A DNA stretch of 64,000 nucleotides from Rhabdobacter roseus (GTDB lineage Bacteria > Bacteroidota > Bacteroidia > Cytophagales > Spirosomataceae), in assembly GCF_014202275.1 (NCBI RefSeq), contig NZ_JACHGF010000001.1, positions 1-64,000 of the forward strand, read 5' to 3'. The translations under genes were made by a program, and so were the position numbers. Position 1 is the stretch's first letter. The number at the start of each line of letters is the position of its first letter. Under the pieces are notes generated by a model. The model worked only from the letters and a program-made list of their open reading frames with translations. It was not told where the DNA came from and searched no databases. This document shows, piece after piece, positions 16,417 through 26,118 of this stretch.

Positions 16417-17559
16417 ATGCCTAGTACCTTTCCGCCCATTCGGATCGACTTCTTCGCGCTCTTTATTGTGCTGGGCGTGGTGCAGGGCGTTTTTTTGGCA
16501 TATTTTTTCCTGAGCCAGAGCAAAGGTGCCCAGTTCCCCAACCGCTTTCTGGGTGGGCTGCTCCTATGCATGTCAGTAGTCAGCAGCGACATCTGGCTGG
16601 GTTATACCAACTACATGTTTCGGGTACTTTGGCTGGTAGATGCCACGGAGCCGCTCAATTTTCTTTTGGCCGCACTGCCGTATCTCTACTTAAAAACCAG
16701 CCTGACGGGACGCTTTACGCGCCGCGATGGGTGGCATTTCCTGCCCGCTTTGCTCTACTTTGTGTACATGTGCGTGTTGATTTACCCGCAAAGCCTGGCA
16801 TATAAGTACAACGCCAACATCGGCTCCTTTCATCCCGAACTACCCTACATTGACGCTCATACCTACGGGCAACACTGGATGTTTTTTCCCAAGCACCACA
16901 TAACAACTTTTACTTTTTTTAGCATGGTAACTTACGTGGGATTGAGTGGCTGGGTACTTTACAAGGCGGATCGTGAGCAGCAGCTCTCCTGGCATTGGCG
17001 CTTTTTTTTTCATTTTTTGTCGATCCTGGTAGTATATACCGCTACCCGACTGTCGTTTCCGAGCGACCTGGGCGACCACCTCGTGGCCGCGCACATGGGC
17101 CTGGTGATCTACGCAACCAGCGTTGGGGTGGTGAGGCAGTCGTCCATTTTTCAAAAGATTTCGTGGGAAGAAAAAGTACCCCGCAAGTACGAAAAGTCAT
17201 CACTCACGCCGGAGCTTCAGGACCAGGTACTTCGCAAGCTGAAAAAAGTGATGGAAGAAGAAAAACCCTACCTCGACGAAGGCTTTTCGCTTCCGGCGCT
17301 GGCCCGGCGGCTGTCGGTCTCGACGCACCATTTGTCGCAGATAATTAATGAGGAGCTCGGGCAGCATTTTTTTGATTTGCTGGCCCACTACCGCATCGGG
17401 GAGGCGCAGAAGCTGCTGACGGACCCGGAAAGTACCCACCTCAAGATCGAGGAAATAGCGCAGCGGGTAGGCTATAATTCCAAGTCGGCCTTCAATACGG
17501 CCTTTCGGAAAGTGACGGGCCAAACCCCCTCAGGCTACCGCAAACAGGCTACCTTGTAA
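16417..17559 (+). CDS. AraC-family regulator with membrane-embedded N-terminus
   Basis: 380 residues. The first about 230 contain six to seven hydrophobic helices (from FFALFIVLGVVQGVFLAYFFL to AAHMGLVIYATSVGVV). The C-terminal about 100 residues hold a two-HTH AraC domain (YLDEGFSLPALARRLSVSTHHLSQIINE ... IEEIAQRVGYNSKSAFNTAFRKVTGQTPSGYR). This layout is common in Bacteroidota and suggests a membrane-tethered DNA-binding protein that senses an envelope or membrane signal. Followed after about 100 nt by the acyltransferase gene, which may be its target (inference). Confidence 0.9.
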   Translation: MPSTFPPIRIDFFALFIVLGVVQGVFLAYFFLSQSKGAQFPNRFLGGLLLCMSVVSSDIWLGYTNYMFRVLWLVDATEPLNFLLAALPYLYLKTSLTGRFTRRDGWHFLPALLYFVYMCVLIYPQSLAYKYNANIGSFHPELPYIDAHTYGQHWMFFPKHHITTFTFFSMVTYVGLSGWVLYKADREQQLSWHWRFFFHFLSILVVYTATRLSFPSDLGDHLVAAHMGLVIYATSVGVVRQSSIFQKISWEEKVPRKYEKSSLTPELQDQVLRKLKKVMEEEKPYLDEGFSLPALARRLSVSTHHLSQIINEELGQHFFDLLAHYRIGEAQKLLTDPESTHLKIEEIAQRVGYNSKSAFNTAFRKVTGQTPSGYRKQATL

Positions 17560-17617
17560 CGTTCGGGCCGATCGGGAAGTACCTCGAACCGACCGGCGCG
17601 GTCGTTTGGCGGGCAGG

Positions 17618-17625
17618 TACCTTTG
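17618..17625 (+). promoter_or_regulatory. -7 element of the acyltransferase gene
   Basis: TACCTTTG inside GGTACCTTTG, 38 nt before the ATG at 17664; exact TAnnTTTG. No clear -33 TTG. Confidence 0.4.
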
Positions 17626-17663
17626 CATGTTTGTGGCTTCACGTTAAAAATACCTTTATCGCC

Positions 17664-18836
17664 ATGACCGAACGCTCATCTGCTCCGTCACTCCGCCGCC
17701 ACGACCTCGACTGGCTGCGGGTACTTGCCTTTTCGCTGCTCATTTTTTACCACGTCGGGATGTTTTTCAACTACTGGGAGTGGCACGTCAAAAACAACGA
17801 GCTGAGCCGTGCCATCCAGCTCCCGATGCTCTTTACCAACCAGTGGCGCATGTCGCTGCTCTTCATGATTTCGGGGGCGGGCGTGTACTTTGCCCTGGGC
17901 AAGCGCAGTGCGGGTACTTTCCTGCGCGAGCGGACGCTGCGGATCTTCCTGCCGCTGGCCTTCGGGATGTTCGTGGTGGTACCGCCGCAGATCTACTTCG
18001 AGCGCCTCACGCAGGGCGAAACCTACTCCTACCTGGAGTTTTACCAAACGGTCTTTCAGTTTCAGCCTTACCCTCAGGGTAGTTTTAGCTGGCACCACCT
18101 GTGGTACCTGGCGTATATTTTTGTGTACTCGCTGGTGGGGGTACCTTTGCTGCTGTACCTTCGCCGCCGCCCCCAGCTCACGGCGCGCTGGGCGGCGTTT
18201 TTCAGTAATCCGCTGTGGCTCATCGGCCTGCCGGTACTTTGGCACTGGCTGGGGCAGGTACTTCTGGGCGACCACTTCCCCACCACCAACGACCTCATTC
18301 ACGACTGGAACCAGCATTTCCACTACTTCACGCTCTTTGTATCGGGCTTTATTTTGTGTTCGCAGCCGCGCTTCTGGGATACCCTGGTGAAGTGGCGGTG
18401 GCTGACGCTGGGCCTGGCGGGGGTACTTACCACGGCGCTGTATGTTTTCTACTGGATACCTGGCCGATCCATTGAAGGCCTGGAAGTCACTTTTTACTTG
18501 CTTTTGCGCATCATCAATGCCTGGTGTACGCTCTTGGCTATTTTTGGGCTGGGCTATAGGTACCTGCGCTTTTCCAACGGCTTCCTGACCTACGCCAACG
18601 AAGCTGTGTACCCTTTTTACATCCTGCACCAAACCATCATCATAGCCCTGGCGTACCCGCTCATCGACAGTTCGCTTTCCATCGGGGCCAAGTACCTTTA
18701 CCTGGCCGTGATGACCTTCCTGAGCTGCTGGGTACTTTACCACTTCCTGATTCGGCGGGTCAATGTACTCCGGGTACTTTTTGGTATGAAACCTACCTCC
18801 AAACCGCAGCCAGCGGCTGTTACACCAAGCCTGTGA
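17664..18836 (+). CDS. Membrane acyltransferase (acyltransferase-3 / OpgC-like)
   Basis: 390 residues from the ATG at 17664 (MTERSSAPSLRRHDLDWLR), chosen over an upstream GTG-type start because RRHDLDWLRVLAF is the family's N-terminal motif with the catalytic His in the loop before helix 1. About ten hydrophobic helices, with FMISGAGVYFALGKRS and FYILHQTIIIALAY, as in acyltransferase-3 proteins close to glucan-modifying OpgC/MdoC. It would move an acyl group across the inner membrane onto a glycan or lipid. Followed by a strong terminator. Confidence 0.85.
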   Translation: MTERSSAPSLRRHDLDWLRVLAFSLLIFYHVGMFFNYWEWHVKNNELSRAIQLPMLFTNQWRMSLLFMISGAGVYFALGKRSAGTFLRERTLRIFLPLAFGMFVVVPPQIYFERLTQGETYSYLEFYQTVFQFQPYPQGSFSWHHLWYLAYIFVYSLVGVPLLLYLRRRPQLTARWAAFFSNPLWLIGLPVLWHWLGQVLLGDHFPTTNDLIHDWNQHFHYFTLFVSGFILCSQPRFWDTLVKWRWLTLGLAGVLTTALYVFYWIPGRSIEGLEVTFYLLLRIINAWCTLLAIFGLGYRYLRFSNGFLTYANEAVYPFYILHQTIIIALAYPLIDSSLSIGAKYLYLAVMTFLSCWVLYHFLIRRVNVLRVLFGMKPTSKPQPAAVTPSL

Positions 18837-18853
18837 GGGACTTTTACAAAAGG

Positions 18854-18907
18854 TACTTTAAGCAAAAAACCGGACGCATGGGTACGTCCGGTTTGTTGCT
18901 TAAAGTA
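18854..18907. terminator. Bidirectional terminator between acyltransferase and accC
   Basis: Long two-part stem: outer TACTTTAAGCAA/TTGCTTAAAGTA and inner AACCGGACG/CGTCCGGTT with an 8-nt loop. It lies between convergent genes and includes part of a GGTACTT motif copy. Confidence 0.75.
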
Positions 18908-18915
18908 TGGATTTT

Positions 18916-20259
18916 TTACAAATCGCTGAAATCGAAGCTTTCCAGGAACTTGGTGGTAAAATGGCCCGAGCGGAAGCCGGGGTCGTCCATGAGTTTGATG
19001 TGAAACGGAATGGTGGTTTTGATGCCCTCGATCACAAACTCCTGCAGGGCGCGCTTCATGCGGGTCACTACCTCCTCGCGCGACTGCCCGCTCACGATGA
19101 GCTTGGCGATCATGGAGTCGTAGTTGGGCGGGATGGTGTAGCCACTGTACACGTGGCTGTCGATGCGCACGCCGTGGCCACCCGGAAAGTGCAGGTTCGT
19201 GATTTTGCCGGGGCTGGGGCGGAAGTTATTGGCCGGATCTTCGGCATTGATGCGGCACTCCATGGCATACAGCTTGGGCGTGTAGTTTTGGCCCGAAATA
19301 GGCTCCCCGGCGGCCACTTTGATCTGCTCCTTGATCAGGTCAAAATCGGTCACTTCTTCCGTAATGGGGTGCTCTACCTGAATGCGGGTATTCATTTCCA
19401 TGAAGTAGAAATCGCCGTGCTTGTCAACGAGGAACTCCACCGTACCGGCACCCTCGTAGCCAATGGCCTGTGCCCCTTTGATGGCGGCCTCGCCCATGCG
19501 GTTGCGTAGCTCGGGCGTAATGATGGGCGAGGGCGTTTCTTCGACGAGCTTCTGGTGGCGGCGCTGAATGGAGCAGTCGCGCTCGGAGAGGTGGCATACC
19601 TTGCCGTACTGGTCGCCGATGATCTGGATCTCGATGTGGCGCGGCTCTTCTACAAACTTTTCGAGGTAGAGGCCGTCGTTGCCAAACGCGGCGGCGGATT
19701 CGGTGCGGGCGTCGTTCCAGGCTTTCTCAAAGCCGTCTTCGTTGTGGATGATCCGCATCCCGCGGCCACCGCCACCGGCCGTAGCCTTAATAATGACGGG
19801 GTACCCCATCTCGGCGGCCAGTTTTTTGCCCTGCTCCACGGACTCGAGCAGCCCTTCGGAGCCGGGGATCACCGGTACTCCCGCCGAGCGCATGGTAGCT
19901 TTGGCCGTGGCTTTATCGCCCATGCCGTTGATCTGCTCGGCCGTAGCGCCAATGAACTTGATGCCGTAGTCGGCGCAGATTTGGGAAAACTCCGCGTTTT
20001 CGGAAAGAAATCCGTAGCCGGGATGAATGGCGTCGGCCCCGGTTACTTCGGCGGCCGATATGATGTTAGGAATGTTGAGGTAGGAGAGGCGGCTGGCGGG
20101 CGGACCAATGCATACGGCCTCGTCGGCAAAGCGTACGTGCAGGCTGTCGCGGTCGGCCGTGGAGTAAATGGCCACGGTCTTGATGCCCATCTCGCGGCAG
20201 GTTCGGATAATGCGTAGCGCTATTTCGCCTCGGTTGGCTATGAGTATCTTTTTAAACAT
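18916..20259 (-). CDS. accC: Biotin carboxylase subunit of acetyl-CoA carboxylase
   Basis: 447 residues beginning [19 protein letters not shown], the standard AccC start. ATP-grasp enzyme: the glycine-rich lid GGGGRGMR, the [16 protein letters not shown] motif, [20 protein letters not shown] for catalysis and [15 protein letters not shown] at the C-terminus are all intact. It carboxylates biotin on AccB with ATP and bicarbonate as the first step of fatty-acid synthesis. Last gene of the yceD-rpmF-plsX-fabH-efp-accB-accC run. Notably free of exact GGTACTT/AAGTACC heptamers. Confidence 0.97.
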   Translation of the reverse strand: MFKKILIANRGEIALRIIRTCREMGIKTVAIYSTADRDSLHVRFADEAVCIGPPASRLSYLNIPNIISAAEVTGADAIHPGYGFLSENAEFSQICADYGIKFIGATAEQINGMGDKATAKATMRSAGVPVIPGSEGLLESVEQGKKLAAEMGYPVIIKATAGGGGRGMRIIHNEDGFEKAWNDARTESAAAFGNDGLYLEKFVEEPRHIEIQIIGDQYGKVCHLSERDCSIQRRHQKLVEETPSPIITPELRNRMGEAAIKGAQAIGYEGAGTVEFLVDKHGDFYFMEMNTRIQVEHPITEEVTDFDLIKEQIKVAAGEPISGQNYTPKLYAMECRINAEDPANNFRPSPGKITNLHFPGGHGVRIDSHVYSGYTIPPNYDSMIAKLIVSGQSREEVVTRMKRALQEFVIEGIKTTIPFHIKLMDDPGFRSGHFTTKFLESFDFSDL

Positions 20260-20337
20260 ACTTTTCGGAATAAGTGAATAGCGTGAGCCAGGTACGATAG
20301 TACGGCCTGGGATCAGGTACCTATCGAAGGGCCTGGG

Positions 20338-20820
20338 TTAGACCGGCTCTACCAGAAACAACGGCTGGTCAAACTCCACCGGGGTGGCGTTTTCGACGAG
20401 TACTTTCACCACGCGGCCCGCAATCTCGGACTCGATTTCGTTGAAGAGCTTCATGGCTTCAATGATACAAACCGGTTTGCCGGGTTTTACTTCGTCACCG
20501 ATGTTTACCAGCGCGGGAGTCTCGGGGCTGGAGGCCCGGTAGAAAGTACCTATCATCGGCGACTTGATGGTCAGGTACTTGGTTTCGTCCGTCAGGGCTG
20601 GCTTAGGCTCAGCGGGAGGGGTAGCCGAGGCCGCGATCGAGGGAGCCGGGCTGGCTATCGACGGGGCTGGGCTGGCCACGGGGGCCGGGGCCGCCACGCC
20701 GGGAGTCGCGTTACGCTTCACTTTAATTTTCAGATCCGCCGTTTCGATGTTGACCTCATCCAGGCCCGACTGGGCAATAAAGTCAATAAGTTTCTGAATT
20801 TCTTTGGTTTCCATAGGCAT
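20338..20820 (-). CDS. accB: Biotin carboxyl carrier protein
   Basis: 160 residues (a start two codons later, METKEIQK, is equally possible). N-terminal helix, a Pro/Ala-rich linker with a direct duplication of the PAPSIA unit (about 51-64), and the C-terminal biotinyl domain with EAMKLFNEI, biotin on Lys124. Partner of AccC, 78 nt downstream, and of the carboxyltransferase encoded elsewhere. Confidence 0.96.
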   Translation of the reverse strand: MPMETKEIQKLIDFIAQSGLDEVNIETADLKIKVKRNATPGVAAPAPVASPAPSIASPAPSIAASATPPAEPKPALTDETKYLTIKSPMIGTFYRASSPETPALVNIGDEVKPGKPVCIIEAMKLFNEIESEIAGRVVKVLVENATPVEFDQPLFLVEPV

Positions 20821-20889
20821 TGGTAGTTATAAATCTTAATAAGAAGGCAGCAGGCCGAGGTACCTAAGCACGAAACGGCCTTCCTGCGC

Positions 20890-21453
20890 TTATTTTACCC
20901 GCTCTACGTAGTCGCGGGTGCGGGTATCTACTTTGATCTTCTGGCCTTGTTCAATAAACAAAGGTACCATAATGGAGGCTCCCGTTTCTACTTCCACCGA
21001 TTTCTTGGGTGAGTTAGCCGTGTCGCCGCGGATGCCGGGCTCGGCGTAGGTTACTTCCAGCTCCACAAAAGCGGGTAGTTCGCAGGTGAGGGGAGCGTCG
21101 TTCTCGGTATTGATCAGGATCTCTACTTCCTGGCCTTCCTTCATGAGGTTGGCGTTTTCGATCAGTTTTTCGTCGATCAGAATCTGGTCAAACGTCTCCA
21201 TGTTCATGAAGTTGTACCCCATCTCATCTTTGTAAAGAAACTGAAACTTATGCCGCTCCACGCGCACGGGCGTGATGGATGCGCCGGAGTTAAAGGTATT
21301 ATCAAGTACCTTGCCGCTGGTGAGGCTTTTGAGCTTGGTGCGTACGAAGGCGTTGCCTTTGCCGGGCTTGACGTGCTGAAAATCTATGATCTGGTATAGG
21401 TCGTGGTTGAAATTGATGACCAATCCGTTGCGTATATCTGCGGTTGAAGCCAT
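20890..21453 (-). CDS. efp: Elongation factor P
   Basis: 187 residues in three beta-barrel domains. It relieves ribosome stalling at polyproline. The domain I tip loop reads KPGKGNAF with Lys32 at the position modified in other bacteria. The C-terminal domain ends with the conserved GASIMVPLFIEQGQKIKVDTRT stretch. Sits between fabH and accB, a frequent Bacteroidota order. Confidence 0.97.
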   Translation of the reverse strand: MASTADIRNGLVINFNHDLYQIIDFQHVKPGKGNAFVRTKLKSLTSGKVLDNTFNSGASITPVRVERHKFQFLYKDEMGYNFMNMETFDQILIDEKLIENANLMKEGQEVEILINTENDAPLTCELPAFVELEVTYAEPGIRGDTANSPKKSVEVETGASIMVPLFIEQGQKIKVDTRTRDYVERVK

Positions 21454-21533
21454 TGTTTTTTATAAAAAATGAAACAATTGTTTTTACTAGTAAGAGCGGG
21501 TACTGCTAGGTACCTGCCGAGGCGTGTCAGGCC

Positions 21534-22523
21534 TCAATAGGCCCACTTGACGTAGGCCGTAGCCCACGTAAACCCGCCCCCAAAAGCAGCCAGGATGAGA
21601 TTATCCCCCTTATGTAGTTGCGATTCGTAGTCCCAGAGGCAGAGCGGAATCGTGGCGGCGGTCGTGTTGCCGTATTTCTGAATGTTAAGCATTACTTTGT
21701 CCATACCTACCCCCATGCGGTTGGCGGTAGCCTCAATGATGCGTTTGTTGGCCTGGTGAGGTACCAGCCAGGCTACGTCGCTACCCGAAAGCTGATTCCG
21801 CTGCATGATTTCGGCCGAGAGGTCCGCCATGTTCTTGACCGCAAACTTAAACACCTGCGGCCCGTCCTGGTACACGTAGTGCCAGCGCTTATCGATGGTC
21901 TCGTGCGTGGGTGGAAAACGGCTCCCGCCCGCCTTTTGGTGCAGGTAAGGCTGCCCCACGCCGTCCGACCGGATGATCGAGTCCAGTACGCCGTAGCCTT
22001 CGGTGTCTGCTTCGAGCAGCACCGCCCCGGCCCCGTCCCCAAAGAGCACGCAGGTTTTACGGTCGGTATAGTCCACAATGGCCGACATTTTATCGGCTCC
22101 CACAATCACTACTTTTTTGTATTTACCGGTTTCGATAAATTGGGAGCCTACCGTCAGGGCGTACACAAAGCCCGAACAAGCCGCCTGGATGTCGAAGCTC
22201 CCGATGTTGCGGATACCCACCATATCACAGATCAGGTTGGCGGTACAGGGAAACACAAAATCAGGGGTAGTGGTAGCGCAAATCAGGAGGTCTATTTCGT
22301 CAGGCGTGGTATTGGTTTTGGCCAGCAACCCTTTTACGGCCTCGGCGCCCATGTGGGAGCTCCCCATACCTTCTCCCTTCAGGATGTGCCTTTCCTTGAT
22401 TCCCGTCCTACTCACGATCCACTCATCGTTTGTATCAACCATTTCCTCGAGTTCGGCGTTGGTCAGGATGTAATCAGGTACGTACCCGTGTACGCCCGTA
22501 ATAGCGGCTTTTGCTTGGGTCAT
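21534..22523 (-). CDS. fabH: 3-oxoacyl-[ACP] synthase III
   Basis: 329 residues, thiolase fold. Catalytic triad visible: Cys116 in [12 protein letters not shown], His in [10 protein letters not shown], Asn in [12 protein letters not shown]. It condenses acetyl- (or branched-) CoA with malonyl-ACP to start fatty-acid chains. Follows plsX after about 160 nt in the fatty-acid/phospholipid operon. Confidence 0.96.
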   Translation of the reverse strand: MTQAKAAITGVHGYVPDYILTNAELEEMVDTNDEWIVSRTGIKERHILKGEGMGSSHMGAEAVKGLLAKTNTTPDEIDLLICATTTPDFVFPCTANLICDMVGIRNIGSFDIQAACSGFVYALTVGSQFIETGKYKKVVIVGADKMSAIVDYTDRKTCVLFGDGAGAVLLEADTEGYGVLDSIIRSDGVGQPYLHQKAGGSRFPPTHETIDKRWHYVYQDGPQVFKFAVKNMADLSAEIMQRNQLSGSDVAWLVPHQANKRIIEATANRMGVGMDKVMLNIQKYGNTTAATIPLCLWDYESQLHKGDNLILAAFGGGFTWATAYVKWAY

Positions 22524-22685
22524 GGTATCAAATATGGCTTCAAAATCATCGCTGATTTTGTTTGAATGAGGGCAAGTACGGGAGGTACTTTATACGCTAA
22601 GTTAATCAATAGGATCACCAACAACTTGTAAATACTATTCACTAACGGATGTTACTACATTATACAACACCCAACTCGTTCAAGA

Positions 22686-23624
22686 TCAGGCCAGAGCCTG
22701 GGCTATGTGTAAGTAGGCATTGGCCTGTACCTGCTTGTAGGCCCAGCCAATCATATTTTTTATCGCCGTGGGCGACGAAATCCCGTGCGCGATCATGACG
22801 TTCCCGTTTACGCCAATAATCGGACTCCCCCCAATGGATTCATAATTGGTCTTATCGATGAAGTCGTCCTGAATACCCCGCTGTTTGGTGATCTCGTACA
22901 AGGATTCTCCCAGTTTAAAAAGGATGTTTCCCGTAAAGCCGTCGGTCACAATCACATCGGCTTTGTTGGTAAAGAGGTCTTTCCCTTCGATATTTCCGAT
23001 AAAATGAATTCGTTTGTTGGCTTTAAGGTGGGGATAAGTAGCCTGCGCCACCAGGGAGCCCTTCTGCTCCTCTTCGCCGATGTTCATCAGGGCTACGCGG
23101 GGGCGTTCGATCTGAAAAGTATACTGGGCGTAGAGCGAACCGATTTCGCCAAACTGCGCCAGTACCTCGGGTTTGCAGTCGGCATTGGCCCCAATGTCAA
23201 GCATGATGGCGATGCTGCCGTCGAGTTGAGGTACGTAGCCCGCAATGGCTGGGCGCAGGATACCCTCAATGGCTTTGATGCTAAACAAAGCTCCCACGTG
23301 CATCGCACCCGTGTTGCCGGCGCTACAAAAAATGTCAATTGCTTTTTCTTTCAAAAGCTTAAACCCAACTCCAATGCTGGAATTGGGTTTCTGCGAGAGC
23401 GCCTTGGTGGGGTGCTCGCCCATTTCAATGACCTCTTCGGCGTGGACAACCTCAACCACCGAAGATTCAAAATTATGCTCCTTAAATATTTCCCGGATAC
23501 TATCTTCCCGACCGATCAGCACGATCTGTGCATCGGATGGCAGTTCAGAAGCGGCCAAAAGTACCCCTTCTACTATTGCTCGCGGGGCAAAATCACCCCC
23601 CATAGCATCTACTGCAATTTTCAT
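22686..23624 (-). CDS. plsX: Phosphate acyltransferase PlsX
   Basis: 312 residues starting [14 protein letters not shown], the signature N-terminus. Further family stretches: [53 protein letters not shown] and [15 protein letters not shown]. It makes acyl-phosphate from acyl-ACP for phosphatidic acid synthesis. Encoded between rpmF and fabH, the classic bacterial context. Confidence 0.96.
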   Translation of the reverse strand: MKIAVDAMGGDFAPRAIVEGVLLAASELPSDAQIVLIGREDSIREIFKEHNFESSVVEVVHAEEVIEMGEHPTKALSQKPNSSIGVGFKLLKEKAIDIFCSAGNTGAMHVGALFSIKAIEGILRPAIAGYVPQLDGSIAIMLDIGANADCKPEVLAQFGEIGSLYAQYTFQIERPRVALMNIGEEEQKGSLVAQATYPHLKANKRIHFIGNIEGKDLFTNKADVIVTDGFTGNILFKLGESLYEITKQRGIQDDFIDKTNYESIGGSPIIGVNGNVMIAHGISSPTAIKNMIGWAYKQVQANAYLHIAQALA

Positions 23625-23754
23625 TTACACTCTTTTTAGGGACTAAAATAAAAAAATCGTGGGTGTAAAATTAGCAGTTGTGCCGTAGTAAAAAAGAATT
23701 TCGCAACAACTTTTGTGCCGCTGCTGCGAAAGTTCCGGTGAGGGTAGTACGAGA

Positions 23755-23949
23755 TCAGACCGTCTTGGCGTAGTTTTCTACCACCACTTTCCCTCTGTAA
23801 TAAAGGTTTCCTTCGTGAACGTGCGCGCGGTGATACTGGTGAATCTCACCCGTAGCGGTATCCACGGCCAGTTGCTTGCCCGTCAGGAAGTCGTGGGATC
23901 TGCGTTTGTCGCGGCGGGTCTTCGAATGTCTTCGTTTCGGATGTGCCAT
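23755..23949 (-). CDS. rpmF: 50S ribosomal protein L32
   Basis: 64 residues, [20 protein letters not shown], the basic L32 N-terminus. The zinc-type cysteines found in some L32 proteins are absent; the corresponding region reads [20 protein letters not shown]. Lies between yceD and plsX. Confidence 0.96.
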   Translation of the reverse strand: MAHPKRRHSKTRRDKRRSHDFLTGKQLAVDTATGEIHQYHRAHVHEGNLYYRGKVVVENYAKTV

Positions 23950-23984
23950 GATACTAGGTAATCAAAATAGTTATAGTTCTAAAA

Positions 23985-24545
23985 TTATTCTCCTTTCAAT
24001 TTTTTCAATGCCTCCCAGCGAGGATCTACGGGGGCGTCTTCCGGGGAGGCCTCGGCTTCCTGGTTGCCCGCAGGGGTACCTGAGCTATAAACCAAAGTAC
24101 CTTCCTCGTCGGTGGCTTCCACTGGGTCGGTCAGGGACCGCTGGCTCGGATGCAGCTTTTTCATGGGCAGCGACAGCACAATGAAATCAAAGATGTAGCG
24201 GGCCACGTTGATCTGCGCCGTGCTACGCCGGATGATTTCAATCTCCTCGGTCAGCTCTTCGTCGTGGTCCCCAAATTTCAGGATCATCCGTTGAGTGAGC
24301 TCAATCGGCTCATCAAAAGCTTCCAGACTCCGATCACAGATCAACCCGATACTTCCCTGGATGTGGAAGTTCATTTGAATCATCGTAGCGGATTTGTCCA
24401 GTGTCAGGTGAGTTCTAAAATGCCCATTCTGAACAATATCCTGCTGCATTTCCTCAAAAAACGCATCCCCCGATTCAAATTCGTAGACATACTGTTTGTC
24501 CTCCAAACCGTAGATGTCTATTTGATATTTGCTAAGCTCTTTCAC
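23985..24545 (-). CDS. yceD: YceD/DUF177 family protein
   Basis: 186 residues. DUF177 proteins are encoded upstream of rpmF across bacteria and have been linked to 23S rRNA processing or accumulation. Visible family features are the beta-rich core with IQGSIGLICDRSLEAFDEPI, where one Cys remains of the usual paired cysteines, and the ARYIFDFIVLSLPMKKLHP segment. The C-terminus is acidic (SPEDAPVDPRWEALKKLKGE), as usual for Bacteroidota members. First gene of the fatty-acid operon, 35 nt before rpmF. Confidence 0.92.
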   Translation of the reverse strand: MKELSKYQIDIYGLEDKQYVYEFESGDAFFEEMQQDIVQNGHFRTHLTLDKSATMIQMNFHIQGSIGLICDRSLEAFDEPIELTQRMILKFGDHDEELTEEIEIIRRSTAQINVARYIFDFIVLSLPMKKLHPSQRSLTDPVEATDEEGTLVYSSGTPAGNQEAEASPEDAPVDPRWEALKKLKGE

Positions 24546-24567
24546 GTACGTTCTGCAAAAAGGACTG

Positions 24568-24575
24568 CAAAGATA
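24568..24575 (-). promoter_or_regulatory. -7 element of the yceD-accC operon
   Basis: Plus-strand CAAAGATA reads TATCTTTG on the minus strand, exact TAnnTTTG, 22 nt before the yceD ATG. No clear TTG at -33. Confidence 0.5.
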
Positions 24576-24644
24576 AGGTCTTTTCAGATTAATTAAAAAG
24601 GCTGACTGTGAATTTATTGTAGCAGCCGCCCCGGCCCGTCGGAA

Positions 24645-25280
24645 TTACTTTACTTTCTGGGCCGGATTGCCAAAGACGGTACCTTTCGCGGGTACGTTTT
24701 CGATCACCACCGAGCCAGCCCCGATCCGGGCGTTTTTGCCTACCTCAATGCCTGCTACCAAAATGGCCCCCGGGCCAATGAAGGCGTTGTCGCCCACTTT
24801 GACGCGGTCGTTCAGAATGGCTCCCGCACCGATATTGACGTAGTCGCCTACTTCCACGAAGGCTTCCAGGATGGCACCCGTCTGCAATTGGCAGTGGTGG
24901 CCCAGCCGGGCGCTGGGAGCTATTACAGTCCGGGCCGCTACCAGGTTGCCGTGCCCCAGGGTAGCCATGGCGGATACCACCGCCGTATTATGGATGGCAT
25001 TGACGGGCATGATCTTACGCCGTTCGATGAGCATTTCGACGAGCCGCTGGCGTACGCTGCGCTCGCCAATGGCGATGAAGGCTTCGCACTTGGCACCAAG
25101 GAGCTTCAGAAAACCGCCGTCGTCGGTATCGCCCAGGATGGTCACGTCGCCAATTTCCTGTCCGTGTAATTCCGCGTTGTCGTCCAGAAAACCGTATACC
25201 AGTACTTCGTTACGCTGAAAAATATCGAAGGCCTGCCGTCCCAGGCTACCTGCGCCAAATATCAAAACCGGATTTTCCAT
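24645..25280 (-). CDS. NeuD/PglD-type sugar O/N-acetyltransferase
   Basis: 211 residues. An N-terminal Rossmann-like sugar-nucleotide pocket (PVLIFGAGSLGRQAFDIF) is followed from about residue 95 by left-handed beta-helix hexapeptide repeats (LGHGNLVAARTVIAPSARLG ... IGPGAILVAGIEVGKNARIG). This is the NeuD/PglD/GnaD architecture: acetyl-CoA-dependent acetylation of an amino-sugar or sialic-acid-like substrate for surface glycans. No glycan neighbours here, so the substrate stays open. Confidence 0.88.
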   Translation of the reverse strand: MENPVLIFGAGSLGRQAFDIFQRNEVLVYGFLDDNAELHGQEIGDVTILGDTDDGGFLKLLGAKCEAFIAIGERSVRQRLVEMLIERRKIMPVNAIHNTAVVSAMATLGHGNLVAARTVIAPSARLGHHCQLQTGAILEAFVEVGDYVNIGAGAILNDRVKVGDNAFIGPGAILVAGIEVGKNARIGAGSVVIENVPAKGTVFGNPAQKVK

Positions 25281-25306
25281 GAGTTACTCGTAATAAATAG
25301 TAGATA

Positions 25307-25337
25307 GGACCGACCTAAGGAAAGCGTAGGCCGGTCC
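25307..25337 (-). terminator. Hairpin after the 25.4-kb secreted protein gene
   Basis: Stem GGACCG-a-CCTA/TAGG-c-CGGTCC with one mismatch, about 35 nt past the stop. The T tract is weak, so a terminator is likely but not certain. Confidence 0.45.
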
Positions 25338-25371
25338 CGGAAATAATAAGACTGCAAAAGTACGGAATCTT

Positions 25372-26019
25372 TTAGAGGAACGTAACCCGGAACACAAAGG
25401 GGCTGGAATAGGGCGAGATATTATCCCGGATATCGTAAGGATTGCGCTGGTTGTTGTAGTTGAGATTGTAGAGGAGCGTCATGTGCACGCCCCGCGTGTA
25501 TTTTCCGCCCAGGGGCTGCGAGTAGGAGGCCCCCAGCATGGGCGAGCCGAGCCAGGTACGTTCGTAGCGGCTCTCGATGGGGTTTACAAACTCTACGTTC
25601 AGGGCTTCGTACTCGGCCTGGAGGTTGATCATGGGCAGGATGGAGTACATCAGAAAGGTGCGTCCGCCGTAGTAGTGGCTGTTGTAGTTGAAAAGCCGGG
25701 ACCGAAACCACATGTAGGTTACGCCCACGCCTCCCACCAGCCGCTCGGTGATCTGCAGGCCCGCCATCGGCGAAAGGTTCACGTTGGTAACGGTACCGAA
25801 GCCCAGGCCGAAGCTTCCACCCAGCCGCAGGCGCTCGCTCATGGGCATGGTACCTTCCGGATGAACCGGCCGGGAGTCGGGCTCCGGCAGGGGAGCCGTG
25901 GTGCGGCGGTTGGGGTCGGTACGGAGGGTGTCTTTCTTATAGTATTCGTCGGTTTGGGCCCGTACCAGGGCTGACGCCAGGCCGATAAAAGTGAGTGTGA
26001 GGAGGAAAAACCTTTTCAT
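25372..26019 (-). CDS. Secreted outer-membrane beta-barrel-like protein
   Basis: 215 residues. Signal peptide MKRFFLLTLTFIGLASALVRAQ, then a Pro/Asp-rich linker to about residue 60, then alternating polar/aromatic strands (LGGSFGLGFGTVTNVNLSPMAGLQ; GGVGVTYMWF; HMTLLYNLNYN) and a C-terminal FVFRVTFL typical of an outer-membrane barrel end. Size suggests an eight-strand barrel. Function unknown. Confidence 0.7.
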   Translation of the reverse strand: MKRFFLLTLTFIGLASALVRAQTDEYYKKDTLRTDPNRRTTAPLPEPDSRPVHPEGTMPMSERLRLGGSFGLGFGTVTNVNLSPMAGLQITERLVGGVGVTYMWFRSRLFNYNSHYYGGRTFLMYSILPMINLQAEYEALNVEFVNPIESRYERTWLGSPMLGASYSQPLGGKYTRGVHMTLLYNLNYNNQRNPYDIRDNISPYSSPFVFRVTFL

Positions 26020-26118
26020 TTCAAAAACGATTGTTATTTTTACTGATAAGTACTAACGAACCAGGTACTTGTTTTGATTTATTCCTATCCTCTTATTTTG
26101 AACCCTTCCTTGTCCTCC

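Larger units (their letters stand above)
15101..18860. repeat. Dense stretch of the GGTACTT/AAGTACC heptamer
   Basis: By hand count about 24 exact copies on the two strands in 3.75 kb, where about 0.5 would be expected in random sequence. Copies sit inside genes in all three reading frames and in the gaps. This stretch is given as the densest example of a feature that spans most of the window. Confidence 0.7.

Noticed and set aside
20641-20700. Short tandem repeat in accB
   Set aside because: It is only a duplicated Pro/Ala linker unit, common in biotin carrier proteins, and not a mobile repeat.
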